From NCBI GenBank assembly GCA_902524655.1, contig CABZEG010000011.1:1-51458 (forward strand): a stretch of DNA of 51,458 bases. The letters are read 5' to 3'. Under the pieces are notes generated by a model, which was given only the letters and a program-made list of their open reading frames with translations, was not told where the DNA came from and searched no databases. Position 1 is the stretch's first letter. Every line of letters begins with the position of its first letter. This document shows, piece after piece, positions 1 through 7,077 of the stretch. This stretch comes from an uncultured Alphaproteobacteria bacterium. GTDB lineage: Bacteria; Pseudomonadota; Alphaproteobacteria; Rhodobacterales; Rhodobacteraceae. The translations under genes were made by a program, and so were the position numbers.

Positions 1-681
1 AAAAAATGGAGAAGTCCTTAAGTTCTTATAGGACAAAATTCCCGCTTCATGTCCATCAGCAATGTCGTGTGCACAATAAGCAATATCATCAGATAGTGAT
101 GCTACTTGTGCCTCTAAAGATGGGAATAGGCTTAAATGGTGTTCACCACCACCCTCTCCCAACGCAATATTCTCATCCCAAAACAGCCTAATAGTCTTGT
201 CTTTTTCATCAATAGGTCCATTATGCTTAACTATGCCATCTAATGACTCAAAACATAAATTTAGCCCAAAAAACTTTACGTATTGTCGCTCTAGTATAGT
301 AACTAATTTAAGGGTTTGAAAATTATGGTCAAAACCACCAACTTCTTGCATAAGATTATTCAGCCTTTCTTCACCGGTATGACCAAAAGGAGGGTGCCCT
401 AAGTCATGGGCGAGGGCGATTGTTTCACAAAGATCGATATTTAGACCGAGATGATTTGCGATAGTTCTAGCAATTTGACTTACTTCAATCGTATGTGTAA
501 GTCGCGTTCTAAAAATATCATTGGTTGTAGAAAAGAAAACTTGAGATTTATTTTGTAACTTCCTAAAAGCTTTGGAATGAATAACTCTATCTCTATCTCT
601 CTGGAAATTTGATCTTATGGTACAAGGTTTTTCTTCATGCACTCGTCCTAAAGATCTGTCGGGATCAGATGCTATCTTCAA
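1..681 (-). CDS. dgt: Deoxyguanosinetriphosphate triphosphohydrolase-like protein, 5' part (runs off the window)
   Basis: Read on the minus strand, this frame is open from about 681 to the window edge and encodes the N-terminal part of a Dgt-family HD-domain dNTPase, which hydrolyses dNTPs to deoxynucleosides and triphosphate. The signature pieces are visible: RDRDRVIHSKAFRKL, then RTRLTHTIEV with the first HD-domain histidine, AHDLGHPPFGHTGE with the HD pair, and further on SLSDDIAYCAHDIADG with the late metal-binding aspartate. The start is uncertain. TTG at 681 is the only common start codon after the in-frame stop at 724-726 that keeps the conserved N-terminus (DPDRSLGR); there is no good ribosome site, and an AUA start slightly upstream cannot be excluded. 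The gene is divergent from erpA across about 76 bases, an arrangement seen in many alphaproteobacteria. The C-terminal part lies outside the window. Confidence 0.93.
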   Translation of the reverse strand, partial: MKIASDPDRSLGRVHEEKPCTIRSNFQRDRDRVIHSKAFRKLQNKSQVFFSTTNDIFRTRLTHTIEVSQIARTIANHLGLNIDLCETIALAHDLGHPPFGHTGEERLNNLMQEVGGFDHNFQTLKLVTILERQYVKFFGLNLCFESLDGIVKHNGPIDEKDKTIRLFWDENIALGEGGGEHHLSLFPSLEAQVASLSDDIAYCAHDIADGHEAGILSYKNLRTSPFF

Positions 682-696
682 AAAAAAGCTCTTTTC

Positions 697-725
697 TTGC
701 CTATTTAAATAGACAAGTATATATT
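697..725 (+). promoter_or_regulatory. Candidate sigma-70-type promoter of erpA-xthA
   Basis: TTGCCT at 697-702 and TATATT at 720-725 are separated by 17 bases and lie 32 bases before the erpA start, inside the short dgt/erpA divergent gap. The match is by eye to TTGACA/TATAAT (4/6 and 5/6). In AT-rich DNA such matches arise by chance, so this is a candidate only. Confidence 0.4.
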
Positions 726-757
726 ACGCTAAAGCTTAAAATGTAAAGAAAGAAAAA

Positions 758-1096
758 ATGAATTTAAGAATACCACCGAGGGTAACCGACAGAGCCTTTA
801 GAAAAATAGCAGATTCTTGTAAAAGCAAGACATTAAGAGTCTCTGTTAAAGGTGGTGGATGCTCGGGATTTCAATACATTTTCAATATTGTTGATGATGT
901 TAAAGAGGACGACCACGTTTTCGAAAAAAAAGGTTGTAGGGTCATCATAGATAACACTTCTTTACAATTTTTAGAAGGTGCAGAAATTGATTACTGTGAA
1001 GAGCTTATAGGTTCAAGCTTCAAAATTAATAACCCTAATGCAACCTCGTCATGTGGATGTGGCACAAGCTTTTCCTTCTCCCCTTCGTTCAAATAG
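758..1096 (+). CDS. erpA: A-type iron-sulfur cluster carrier/insertion protein (HesB/IscA/ErpA family)
   Basis: This 112-residue protein has the full A-type carrier fold signature. Cys35 sits in GGGCSGFQY, and Cys99 and Cys101 lie in the C-terminal SCGCGTSF motif; these are the three cluster ligands of the family. A-type carriers receive Fe-S clusters from the scaffold and pass them to target enzymes such as those of isoprenoid synthesis and respiration, in the cytoplasm. The length is normal. The start is an ATG preceded by an A/G-rich stretch. The next gene, xthA, begins 8 bases after the stop, so the two are probably co-transcribed. The choice of ErpA over IscA rests on the lone chromosomal setting beside dgt and xthA, away from any isc/suf genes in view, and is an inference. 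Confidence 0.92.
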   Translation: MNLRIPPRVTDRAFRKIADSCKSKTLRVSVKGGGCSGFQYIFNIVDDVKEDDHVFEKKGCRVIIDNTSLQFLEGAEIDYCEELIGSSFKINNPNATSSCGCGTSFSFSPSFK

Positions 1097-1104
1097 ATTA
1101 GCGG

Positions 1105-1878
1105 ATGAAAATAGTCACCTTTAATGTTAATGGTGTGCGAGCAAGGATTGATACACTAATTGAGTGGTTAAAAGAAACCAACCCAGATGTTGTAGCCCTT
1201 CAAGAGACAAAAATTCAGGATGCAGACTTTCCCAGATCTGCCTTTGAAAAGCTTGGCTATCATTGTTACCTTAACGGCCAAAAGTCATTTAATGGAGTCG
1301 CGATCCTTACAAAAGGTGAGGCTAAATTATCAAATAGGATCTTACCAGGTGATAGTGACGATAAACAATCACGTTTTATTGAAGCCTATTACCAAGAAAA
1401 GAGGTTTGTATGTATTTATCTGCCGAATGGTAACCCAAAAGGAACAGAAAAGTTTGCGTATAAATTAAAATGGATGGATAGACTGAATCAATATTGTAAA
1501 AAAGCTCTTATTTCCGAAGAAGAGATTATTGTTCTAGGAGATTTTAATGTAATTCCTCAATATATTGATTGTAAGTACCCTGATCAGTGGACACAAGATG
1601 CGTTATTTGACTCCCAAGTTAGAGCTAAATTTAATTACCTTCTCAATTTAGGTTACCTAGATTCAATAAGGATATTAAATGAAAATGACTCACTATTCAC
1701 TCAGTGGGATTATAGAAATCGAGCATGGGAGGAAAATAATGGCGTTAGAATTGACCATATAATTTTAAGCCCTAACGCAGCTGACAAACTGGAGAAAAGC
1801 TGGATTGAACCATCTTTGAGGAACCAAGAAAAACCATCAGACCATGTTCCTGTCTGGATTTCACTTAGTGAGAAATAA
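1105..1878 (+). CDS. xthA: Exodeoxyribonuclease III (AP endonuclease, EEP family)
   Basis: A 257-residue endonuclease/exonuclease/phosphatase-family protein. It cleaves DNA at abasic sites and removes 3' blocking groups during base excision repair. All catalytic motifs are present: FNVNGVRAR at the start (Asn7), LQETKIQD with the metal-binding Glu34, GDFNV with Asp146 and Asn148, RIDHI, and the C-terminal SDH (Asp246/His247). The length matches the E. coli family (about 260-270). It follows erpA by 8 bases and ends two bases before the 3' end of the convergent FAD monooxygenase, so no spacer is left for a terminator there. Confidence 0.96.
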   Translation: MKIVTFNVNGVRARIDTLIEWLKETNPDVVALQETKIQDADFPRSAFEKLGYHCYLNGQKSFNGVAILTKGEAKLSNRILPGDSDDKQSRFIEAYYQEKRFVCIYLPNGNPKGTEKFAYKLKWMDRLNQYCKKALISEEEIIVLGDFNVIPQYIDCKYPDQWTQDALFDSQVRAKFNYLLNLGYLDSIRILNENDSLFTQWDYRNRAWEENNGVRIDHIILSPNAADKLEKSWIEPSLRNQEKPSDHVPVWISLSEK

Positions 1879-1879
1879 G

Positions 1880-3076
1880 TCAACCTTTGTAATTATAAAT
1901 CCAATCGAGCCTCTTAAAAAACAAGTTTGGAGAAAATCTAGTTAGACTCCGCAAAACAAGAAAAAGAATCTTCCTTAACACTCTTTGTTCCAGATGATAT
2001 ACCTTCTCATTCAGCCTAGAAACTTGATCCAATTGATGTATTCTCTTTATTCTCTTTTTAGAGTAATTGTTCAGTGCCTTATTTATATCTAAGGGGAACT
2101 CCTTTATGCAATTTGCTAACTCCCAACTGTCCTCTAAAGCCTTATTGGCTCCCTGAGCCATGTAAGGAAGCATGCTTAGAGCAGAATCCCCTACCATAAC
2201 GACATTTTTTTTGTGTATTATAGTAGGTATTCCACTCTCAATAATAGGCCACCTGTATATCTGTTGCACATCAGGGAGACAAGTTTTAAGAGTCTCATTT
2301 AATTCAAAATCGTTTAAAAATTTCTGCTTAGTTACCATTTCCTTCCAGTTATTAATCGTCTGTCCTTTTTCTCTTTTACAGAAAACAAAATTTACCATTC
2401 CGTTATTTCCAGTTGGATAAGTTACAAAATGTCTGCCTCTACCAAAAAATAGGTTAATGTTATTTTTGGAAAAAATAGGGGGCAAAGTTTTTTTACTCAA
2501 TACAAATCGGTAAGCAGTTTGCGAAATGGTACGAGAATTGGTTTCTTTAAAGATATTTTTTTTCCACATAGAGCCAACGCCATCTGCGACAATAATGAGA
2601 TCTTTTTTAATTTTCTTCCCTTTGTACGATATGTAGATATTTCGTTCATTTTTTGAAACCAAGGGAAGCGCTCTTGAACCAAAGCTAACCTTTATTTCTT
2701 CTTCTTTAACTTTTTCAAACAAAATTTTTATGAGAAATGATCTATGTAGAGTAATGAAAGATTTGCCGTAGCGAGATTTTAATCTTTCTAGAATTTCCAA
2801 ACTACCGATACTTTTAAAGTCAGTTTCATCAAATAAACACAAATTTTTAGGCTTTAAACCAGCTTCAACCACCAATTTACCAAGTTTTAACTTTTCTAGA
2901 ACAAATAAGCCATTAGAGGTAAGCTGAATACCTGCTCCTTCGCCTTTCACTAACTTATCTTTTTCAAATATAGTGACGTCGCAACCGAGTTGCTTCAAAA
3001 ACAATGCGGAGCATAAGCCGGATATGCCTCCACCTATAATTGCTACTTTAAAACTTTTTGGTTTGTTGAGACCCAA
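1880..3076 (-). CDS. FAD-dependent monooxygenase (PHBH/UbiH-like fold)
   Basis: A single-component flavoprotein hydroxylase of the p-hydroxybenzoate hydroxylase superfamily. The N-terminal Rossmann motif VAIIGGGISGLCSAL binds FAD, a DG motif lies mid-protein (IIVADGVGS), and the second FAD motif is MVGDSALSMLPYMAQGANKALED. Such enzymes hydroxylate aromatic rings with NAD(P)H and O2; the substrate here cannot be read from sequence. The MLPYMAQGA version of the GD motif resembles salicylate or 3-hydroxybenzoate hydroxylase relatives, but ubiquinone-pathway hydroxylases share it in part. I chose TTG at 3076, 14 bases after the dksA stop and just before the Rossmann strand, over the GTG at 3145, because the extra 23 residues would come from sequence that codes for the DksA C-terminus. 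It is probably translated from the dksA transcript. Confidence 0.85.
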   Translation of the reverse strand: MGLNKPKSFKVAIIGGGISGLCSALFLKQLGCDVTIFEKDKLVKGEGAGIQLTSNGLFVLEKLKLGKLVVEAGLKPKNLCLFDETDFKSIGSLEILERLKSRYGKSFITLHRSFLIKILFEKVKEEEIKVSFGSRALPLVSKNERNIYISYKGKKIKKDLIIVADGVGSMWKKNIFKETNSRTISQTAYRFVLSKKTLPPIFSKNNINLFFGRGRHFVTYPTGNNGMVNFVFCKREKGQTINNWKEMVTKQKFLNDFELNETLKTCLPDVQQIYRWPIIESGIPTIIHKKNVVMVGDSALSMLPYMAQGANKALEDSWELANCIKEFPLDINKALNNYSKKRIKRIHQLDQVSRLNEKVYHLEQRVLRKILFLVLRSLTRFSPNLFFKRLDWIYNYKG

Positions 3077-3089
3077 ATTCTCTTCTAGT

Positions 3090-3527
3090 CTAATCGTCCC
3101 TATGATCTCTTTCGCGCCTCTCGTGTCGCTCTTGAGCTTCAACACTTAAGGTTGCTATAGGACGAGCATCTAATCTTTTTAAAGATATAGGTTCGCCGCT
3201 TTCTTCGCAATAACCGTAAGAACCATCATCTATTCTTCTTAAAGCAGCATCAATTTTAGAAATAAGCTTTCTCTGTCTATCTCTAGTTCTTAGCTCCAAC
3301 GCCCGATCTGTTTCTTCTGAAGCCCTGTCAGCAACATCTGGAATATTCCTTGTCTCCTCTTTCATTCCTTTAATCGTACCTTTACTCTCAGAAAGTATCG
3401 ACTTTTTCCAATCAAGGAGTTTTTCTCTAAAATATTCAACTTGATTTTCGTTCATGAAAGGCTCTTCTTCAGACGGCCTATAACCTTCATATAAAAATTC
3501 TTTTGACTTTACGAAATCTAAACCCAT
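3090..3527 (-). CDS. dksA: DksA/TraR-type RNA polymerase-binding regulator with degenerate zinc finger
   Basis: A 145-residue DksA-family protein. DksA enters the RNA polymerase secondary channel and, with ppGpp, adjusts promoter choice. The coiled-coil region is clear, with the tip Asp67-Arg68-Ala69 in VADRASEETDRALELRTRDR matching the functional Asp/Ala of E. coli DksA. The C-terminal globular part reads YGYCEESGEPI then ARPIATLSVEAQERH. Only Cys107 of the four usual zinc ligands remains; the others are Ser110, Ser128 and Ala131. Loss of zinc ligands is known in alphaproteobacterial DksA and in Pseudomonas DksA2, which work without zinc. An ATG start is preceded by a strong GGGGGA ribosome site. 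A further FAD monooxygenase gene follows within 14 bases. Confidence 0.93.
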   Translation of the reverse strand: MGLDFVKSKEFLYEGYRPSEEEPFMNENQVEYFREKLLDWKKSILSESKGTIKGMKEETRNIPDVADRASEETDRALELRTRDRQRKLISKIDAALRRIDDGSYGYCEESGEPISLKRLDARPIATLSVEAQERHERRERDHRDD

Positions 3528-3637
3528 AATTCCCCCAAAGTATTAGATTAAAATTAAGTTATTATGTATTCGATAATATAAATTTTAGCGTTTGTCACTA
3601 TAAGATTTAAATTTTATTGGATTGGAAAGGAAATTTT

Positions 3638-4486
3638 ATGAAGTTTGAAGGTACATCAAAATATATCTCTACAGATGACTTAACTTTGGCTGTTAATGCA
3701 TCGATAACTTTAGAGCGCCCTCTTTTAGTAAAAGGAGAACCCGGTACAGGAAAAACTGAACTTGCAAGACAAATTGCCGAGAGTCTTTCACTTCCAATAA
3801 TTGAATGGAATATTAAATCTACAACCAAAGCTCAACAGGGACTATATGAGTATGACGCTGTAAGCAGATTGAGGGACAGTCAGCTTGGTGATGAGCGAGT
3901 TAAAAATATAAAAAACTATATTAAAAAAGGAAAAATATGGGAGGCGTTTGAGGCAAATAGTAAAGCCGTTCTATTAATAGATGAAATAGACAAGGCAGAC
4001 ATAGAATTTCCGAATGATCTGCTTCAAGAATTAGACAAAATGGAGTTCTTTGTTTATGAAACAGGAGAGACTATAAGTGCAGCCAACCGCCCTATCGTTA
4101 TAATAACTTCAAATAATGAAAAAGAATTACCGGATGCTTTTTTGAGAAGATGTTTTTTTCACTTCATTAAGTTTCCTGAAAAAGAGATCCTTGAAGAGAT
4201 AGTCAATGTTCATTTTCCTAAAGTGAAGAAAAACTTGTTAGATGCTGCACTTAATCAGTTTTTTGAAGTTAGAGAAGTTCCAGGTTTAAAAAAGAAGCCA
4301 TCTACTTCAGAGATGTTAGACTGGCTGAAACTATTGTTGGTTGAAGAACTTGAGGCTGATGACCTCAAGATGGATGGCAAAAATATTTTGCCAAAGTTAC
4401 ATGGTGCGCTTTTAAAAAACGAACAAGACGTTCATCTTTTTGAAAGACTTGCTTTTATGGCCAGAAGGAATAATGAGAGCAATTAA
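3638..4486 (+). CDS. MoxR-type AAA+ ATPase
   Basis: A 282-residue AAA+ ATPase of the MoxR class. Walker A is GEPGTGKT (33-40), Walker B LLIDEIDKAD has Asp115/Glu116, sensor 1 is in IITSNNEKELP and the arginine finger region is DAFLRRCFFHF. MoxR ATPases act as chaperones that, with a VWA-domain partner, insert cofactors or activate enzymes or membrane complexes. The partner is downstream at 4657-5838. I start at ATG 3638, behind AAAGGAAA, and not at the upstream TTG 3617. The nearest named relatives of this pair are the CoxD/CoxE proteins of aerobic CO dehydrogenase maturation, but no CO dehydrogenase genes are present here, so the client is unknown. Confidence 0.92.
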   Translation: MKFEGTSKYISTDDLTLAVNASITLERPLLVKGEPGTGKTELARQIAESLSLPIIEWNIKSTTKAQQGLYEYDAVSRLRDSQLGDERVKNIKNYIKKGKIWEAFEANSKAVLLIDEIDKADIEFPNDLLQELDKMEFFVYETGETISAANRPIVIITSNNEKELPDAFLRRCFFHFIKFPEKEILEEIVNVHFPKVKKNLLDAALNQFFEVREVPGLKKKPSTSEMLDWLKLLLVEELEADDLKMDGKNILPKLHGALLKNEQDVHLFERLAFMARRNNESN

Positions 4487-4491
4487 AGAAA

Positions 4492-4644
4492 ATGTTTTTA
4501 ATTATAATGACCACAGTCGGCTTTGTATTGGGCATACTGTTAAACCGTAAACGTAAATTACTGGATATCTTGCATAGATCAACAGTACTTTCTATAATGT
4601 TTTTTGTTTTAGGTATAGTGTTTGCAATTATTTTTGGTAAGTAG
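4492..4644 (+). CDS. Small two-helix membrane protein (50 residues), unrecognised
   Basis: Between the MoxR ATPase and the VWA gene there is a 50-codon frame from ATG 4492 to TAG 4642-4644. It encodes a hydrophobic helix (about residues 2-16), a short basic loop (NRKRKLLDILHRS, 18-30) and a second hydrophobic helix (31-48) ending in GK. This is the pattern of a small inner-membrane protein with a cytoplasmic basic loop. It begins 5 bases after the ATPase stop and ends 12 bases before the next start, so it fills the gap exactly, which argues for real coding. The ribosome site is weak (AAAGAAA). I do not recognise a family. It could anchor the ATPase/VWA pair to the membrane; that is inference. 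Confidence 0.6.
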   Translation: MFLIIMTTVGFVLGILLNRKRKLLDILHRSTVLSIMFFVLGIVFAIIFGK

Positions 4645-4656
4645 CAAGGGTTCATA

Positions 4657-5838
4657 ATGTTTTTAAATCTTTTTGACGAAATGAAAAGCGCCAAAATACC
4701 CGTTTCGCTTCGGGAATATTTGACGTTCTTAGAAGCATTGACTGTAGGTGTAGCAATTTTTGATGTAAACGATTTTTACTATTTAGCCCGCACCTCTCTT
4801 GTTAAGGACGAGAGACATATTGATAGGTTCGATCAGGTTTTTTCGCATGTATTTAAAGGGCTCGAGGCTATTGAAATTGAAGAAGTTTTCAAAAAAATTG
4901 AAATTCCAAATGAATGGATAAAAAAACTGGCTGAGAAGACTTTATCTAAGGAAGAAATGGGAAAGATAAACAGCTTAGGTAGCTTTGAAAAACTAATGGA
5001 AACATTGAAGAAGCGATTGGAGGAACAAAAGGATCGCCATCAGGGGGGAAACAAATGGATTGGTACGGCGGGCACATCGCCCTTTGGGGCTTATGGTTAT
5101 AATCCAGAGGGAATTCGTATTGGACAACATGAAAGTAGGCATAAGCGTGCCGTTAAGGTCTGGGATAAAAGAGAGTTTAAGAATTTTGATAGTGATATAG
5201 AGCTCGGTACTAGAGGAATGAAAATTGCTCTTAAAAGACTAAGAAGATGGGCAAGAGATGGTGCAGATGAAGAACTAGATCTAGAGAATACCATAAGCTC
5301 CTCGGCTAAAAGTGGTTTTATCGATGTCAGAACTCGACCTGAACGTAGAAATGCTATTAAAGTGATAATATTTTTTGATGTTGGTGGATCAATGGACGCC
5401 TATATAAGACAGGTCGAAGAATTATTTTCGGCAGCTAGGACAGCATTTAAGCATCTTGAGTACTATTATTTTCATAATTGTCTCTACGAAGGAGTGTGGA
5501 AAAACAATCATAGGAGGTGGACTGAACAAACGCCCACGACAGAAGTAATGAATACATATGGTAAGGATTATCGATGTATCTTCGTTGGAGATGCGTCAAT
5601 GAGCCCTTATGAGATAGAATATCCAGGTGGAGCCAACGAACATTATAATGCAGAGTCAGGAAGAACATGGCTCGAAAGAGCCATTACAAAATGGCCTAAC
5701 TATTTATGGATAAACCCAACCAATAAAGACCATTGGGAATACACACATTCAACTCATATTATAAAAGACATATTTGAAGATAAAATGGTTCCTCTCACCC
5801 TAAATGGCCTGAAAGAGGGCATGAGACATCTTTCATAA
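4657..5838 (+). CDS. VWA-domain protein, CoxE-like
   Basis: A 393-residue protein with a C-terminal von Willebrand factor A domain. The MIDAS metal site begins IIFFDVGGSMDAY (Asp near residue 240), a variant of DxSxS with Gly in the second position, and a later strand reads CIFVGDASMSP. The N-terminal half is helical and charged (DUF-type CoxE N-terminus, with the SKEEMGKIN and KKRLEEQKDRH segments). CoxE-like VWA proteins pair with MoxR ATPases and are thought to recognise the client. It is the third gene of the group that starts at 3638, and an M48 protease follows 5 bases later. No signal peptide is seen, so it should be cytoplasmic. The client complex cannot be named. Confidence 0.88.
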   Translation: MFLNLFDEMKSAKIPVSLREYLTFLEALTVGVAIFDVNDFYYLARTSLVKDERHIDRFDQVFSHVFKGLEAIEIEEVFKKIEIPNEWIKKLAEKTLSKEEMGKINSLGSFEKLMETLKKRLEEQKDRHQGGNKWIGTAGTSPFGAYGYNPEGIRIGQHESRHKRAVKVWDKREFKNFDSDIELGTRGMKIALKRLRRWARDGADEELDLENTISSSAKSGFIDVRTRPERRNAIKVIIFFDVGGSMDAYIRQVEELFSAARTAFKHLEYYYFHNCLYEGVWKNNHRRWTEQTPTTEVMNTYGKDYRCIFVGDASMSPYEIEYPGGANEHYNAESGRTWLERAITKWPNYLWINPTNKDHWEYTHSTHIIKDIFEDKMVPLTLNGLKEGMRHLS

Positions 5839-5843
5839 TCAAA

Positions 5844-6545
5844 ATGATTACAAAGATTATTCCAATAGTTGTGTTAATATCTGTCTTTTATATAGGATCT
5901 ATTTATTCATCCAAAAATTTAAGCAAGAAGCTTGAGAAAAAATCTAAAATTTTCCATGATCCTGTGATTGACAATTATTTAAAAGCGTTTCAATCATTAC
6001 TCAACTTGGGCAAGTTGCAGGTTTTTGTTCTGAATGAGAAACAAATTAATGGTTTAGTAACACCCAATGGTAATATCTATATTACACAGGGCTTTATCAA
6101 CCAGTACAAGTTAGGCAAGGTTTCGGGAGTTGAACTGACTTCAGTTATTGCACATGAGCTAGGGCACTTAGCCCTAGGACATACAAAAAAACGTCTGATC
6201 ACTTTTTCGGCAATAAGCGCAATCTCTATGGTGATCTCGACGATTCTCAGTAGGTTATTACCATACATTGGAGCAATAATTGGGAGATACCTGTCTCAAA
6301 TCCTCATATCTGGGCTTTCTAGAAAAGATGAATTTGAAGCAGACTCATACGCTGCTGCCCTACTAATTAAATCTGGAATTGGTACTGCTCCACAAATTAG
6401 CCTACTGAAGAAATTAGAGCAATTAACGGGTATAGTTTCATCCAACGTCACTTGGACACTTAGTCATCCTTCTCCTGAGCAAAGAATAAACGCAATCCAA
6501 AACCTAGAAGCCTCTTGGATGACTGGAATTAAAGATCAAAATTAA
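5844..6545 (+). CDS. M48-family membrane metalloprotease
   Basis: A 233-residue zinc peptidase. The active site is HELGH (104-108), and the third zinc ligand lies in EFEAD (Glu163). The N-terminus has a hydrophobic segment (residues 4-20) that could be a signal anchor, and a second hydrophobic stretch (about 121-158) follows the active site. The C-terminus SHPSPEQRINAI is typical of the family, in which such a motif helps form the substrate cleft. Members act in quality control of membrane or periplasmic proteins (HtpX, BepA, LoiP). Lack of TPR repeats argues against BepA. It starts 5 bases after the VWA gene, so it appears to belong to that transcription unit, and its 3' end overlaps convergent soxG by 17 bases. 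Confidence 0.88.
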   Translation: MITKIIPIVVLISVFYIGSIYSSKNLSKKLEKKSKIFHDPVIDNYLKAFQSLLNLGKLQVFVLNEKQINGLVTPNGNIYITQGFINQYKLGKVSGVELTSVIAHELGHLALGHTKKRLITFSAISAISMVISTILSRLLPYIGAIIGRYLSQILISGLSRKDEFEADSYAAALLIKSGIGTAPQISLLKKLEQLTGIVSSNVTWTLSHPSPEQRINAIQNLEASWMTGIKDQN

Positions 6546-7077
6546 TTTCAGTTCCACTCCTGGTACATATTTCGAACCACTCAATCATATAATCTTTGTG
6601 AGAACGTATAACCGATACAAGTATTTCATCTAGCGATTTAAATAAAATATTTATTTGAATTTCACCCAATCTTGTTCTTAGAAAATTACTTTTTGATATT
6701 TTTGATTTTTCTAAGTCTAAAGGGACCCCTTTTCGCAATATATCTAATGCTCTATTACCTTTTATTAAAAACCAAACTCTCAGATCCGTTGTGTTTTCAG
6801 CAACCCCTGTTGTTAAGTTCATTTGCTTTTGAAATTCTTTAAGCAATGTATCGTTTTCTTTTCTTTGATTTAATAAGAGATACTCATCATTTGAAACCCA
6901 GCAAAGTGTTAAGCCATTTTTCTCTGTTGCATTCTGAATTGATGGAAGCTTTTCTTCAATATTTTTTTTTATAACATTAAGGCTTTTTTTATCCCTATGA
7001 TCTACTCGTATATTAAAGGATTTTATTGATCCAATTAAATAAACGTCTACAAATGTATCGCCCTTTATTCTATCCAT
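6529..7077 (-). CDS. soxG: Sarcosine oxidase gamma subunit
   Basis: About 182 residues with a GcvT/YgfZ-like fold expected for SoxG, the smallest non-cofactor subunit of heterotetrameric sarcosine oxidase. Recognisable parts are GSIKSFNIRV near the N-terminus, the NLTTGVAENTTDLRVWFLIKG segment that matches the conserved "sHa-R--i-G" core, and the C-terminal RSHKDYMIEWFE. Identification is supported strongly by its place after soxA in the order B-D-A-G. I start at ATG 7077, behind a GAGGG site; an upstream ATG at 7101 has no ribosome site and overlaps soxA further. Translation is probably coupled to soxA, whose stop lies at 7070-7072. Confidence 0.9.
   Translation of the reverse strand: MDRIKGDTFVDVYLIGSIKSFNIRVDHRDKKSLNVIKKNIEEKLPSIQNATEKNGLTLCWVSNDEYLLLNQRKENDTLLKEFQKQMNLTTGVAENTTDLRVWFLIKGNRALDILRKGVPLDLEKSKISKSNFLRTRLGEIQINILFKSLDEILVSVIRSHKDYMIEWFEICTRSGTEINFDL

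Noticed and set aside
6-191. 61-codon plus-strand frame at the window start
   Set aside because: It lies antisense to the Dgt reading frame, whose conserved motifs are clear on the minus strand. No ribosome site or recognisable product.
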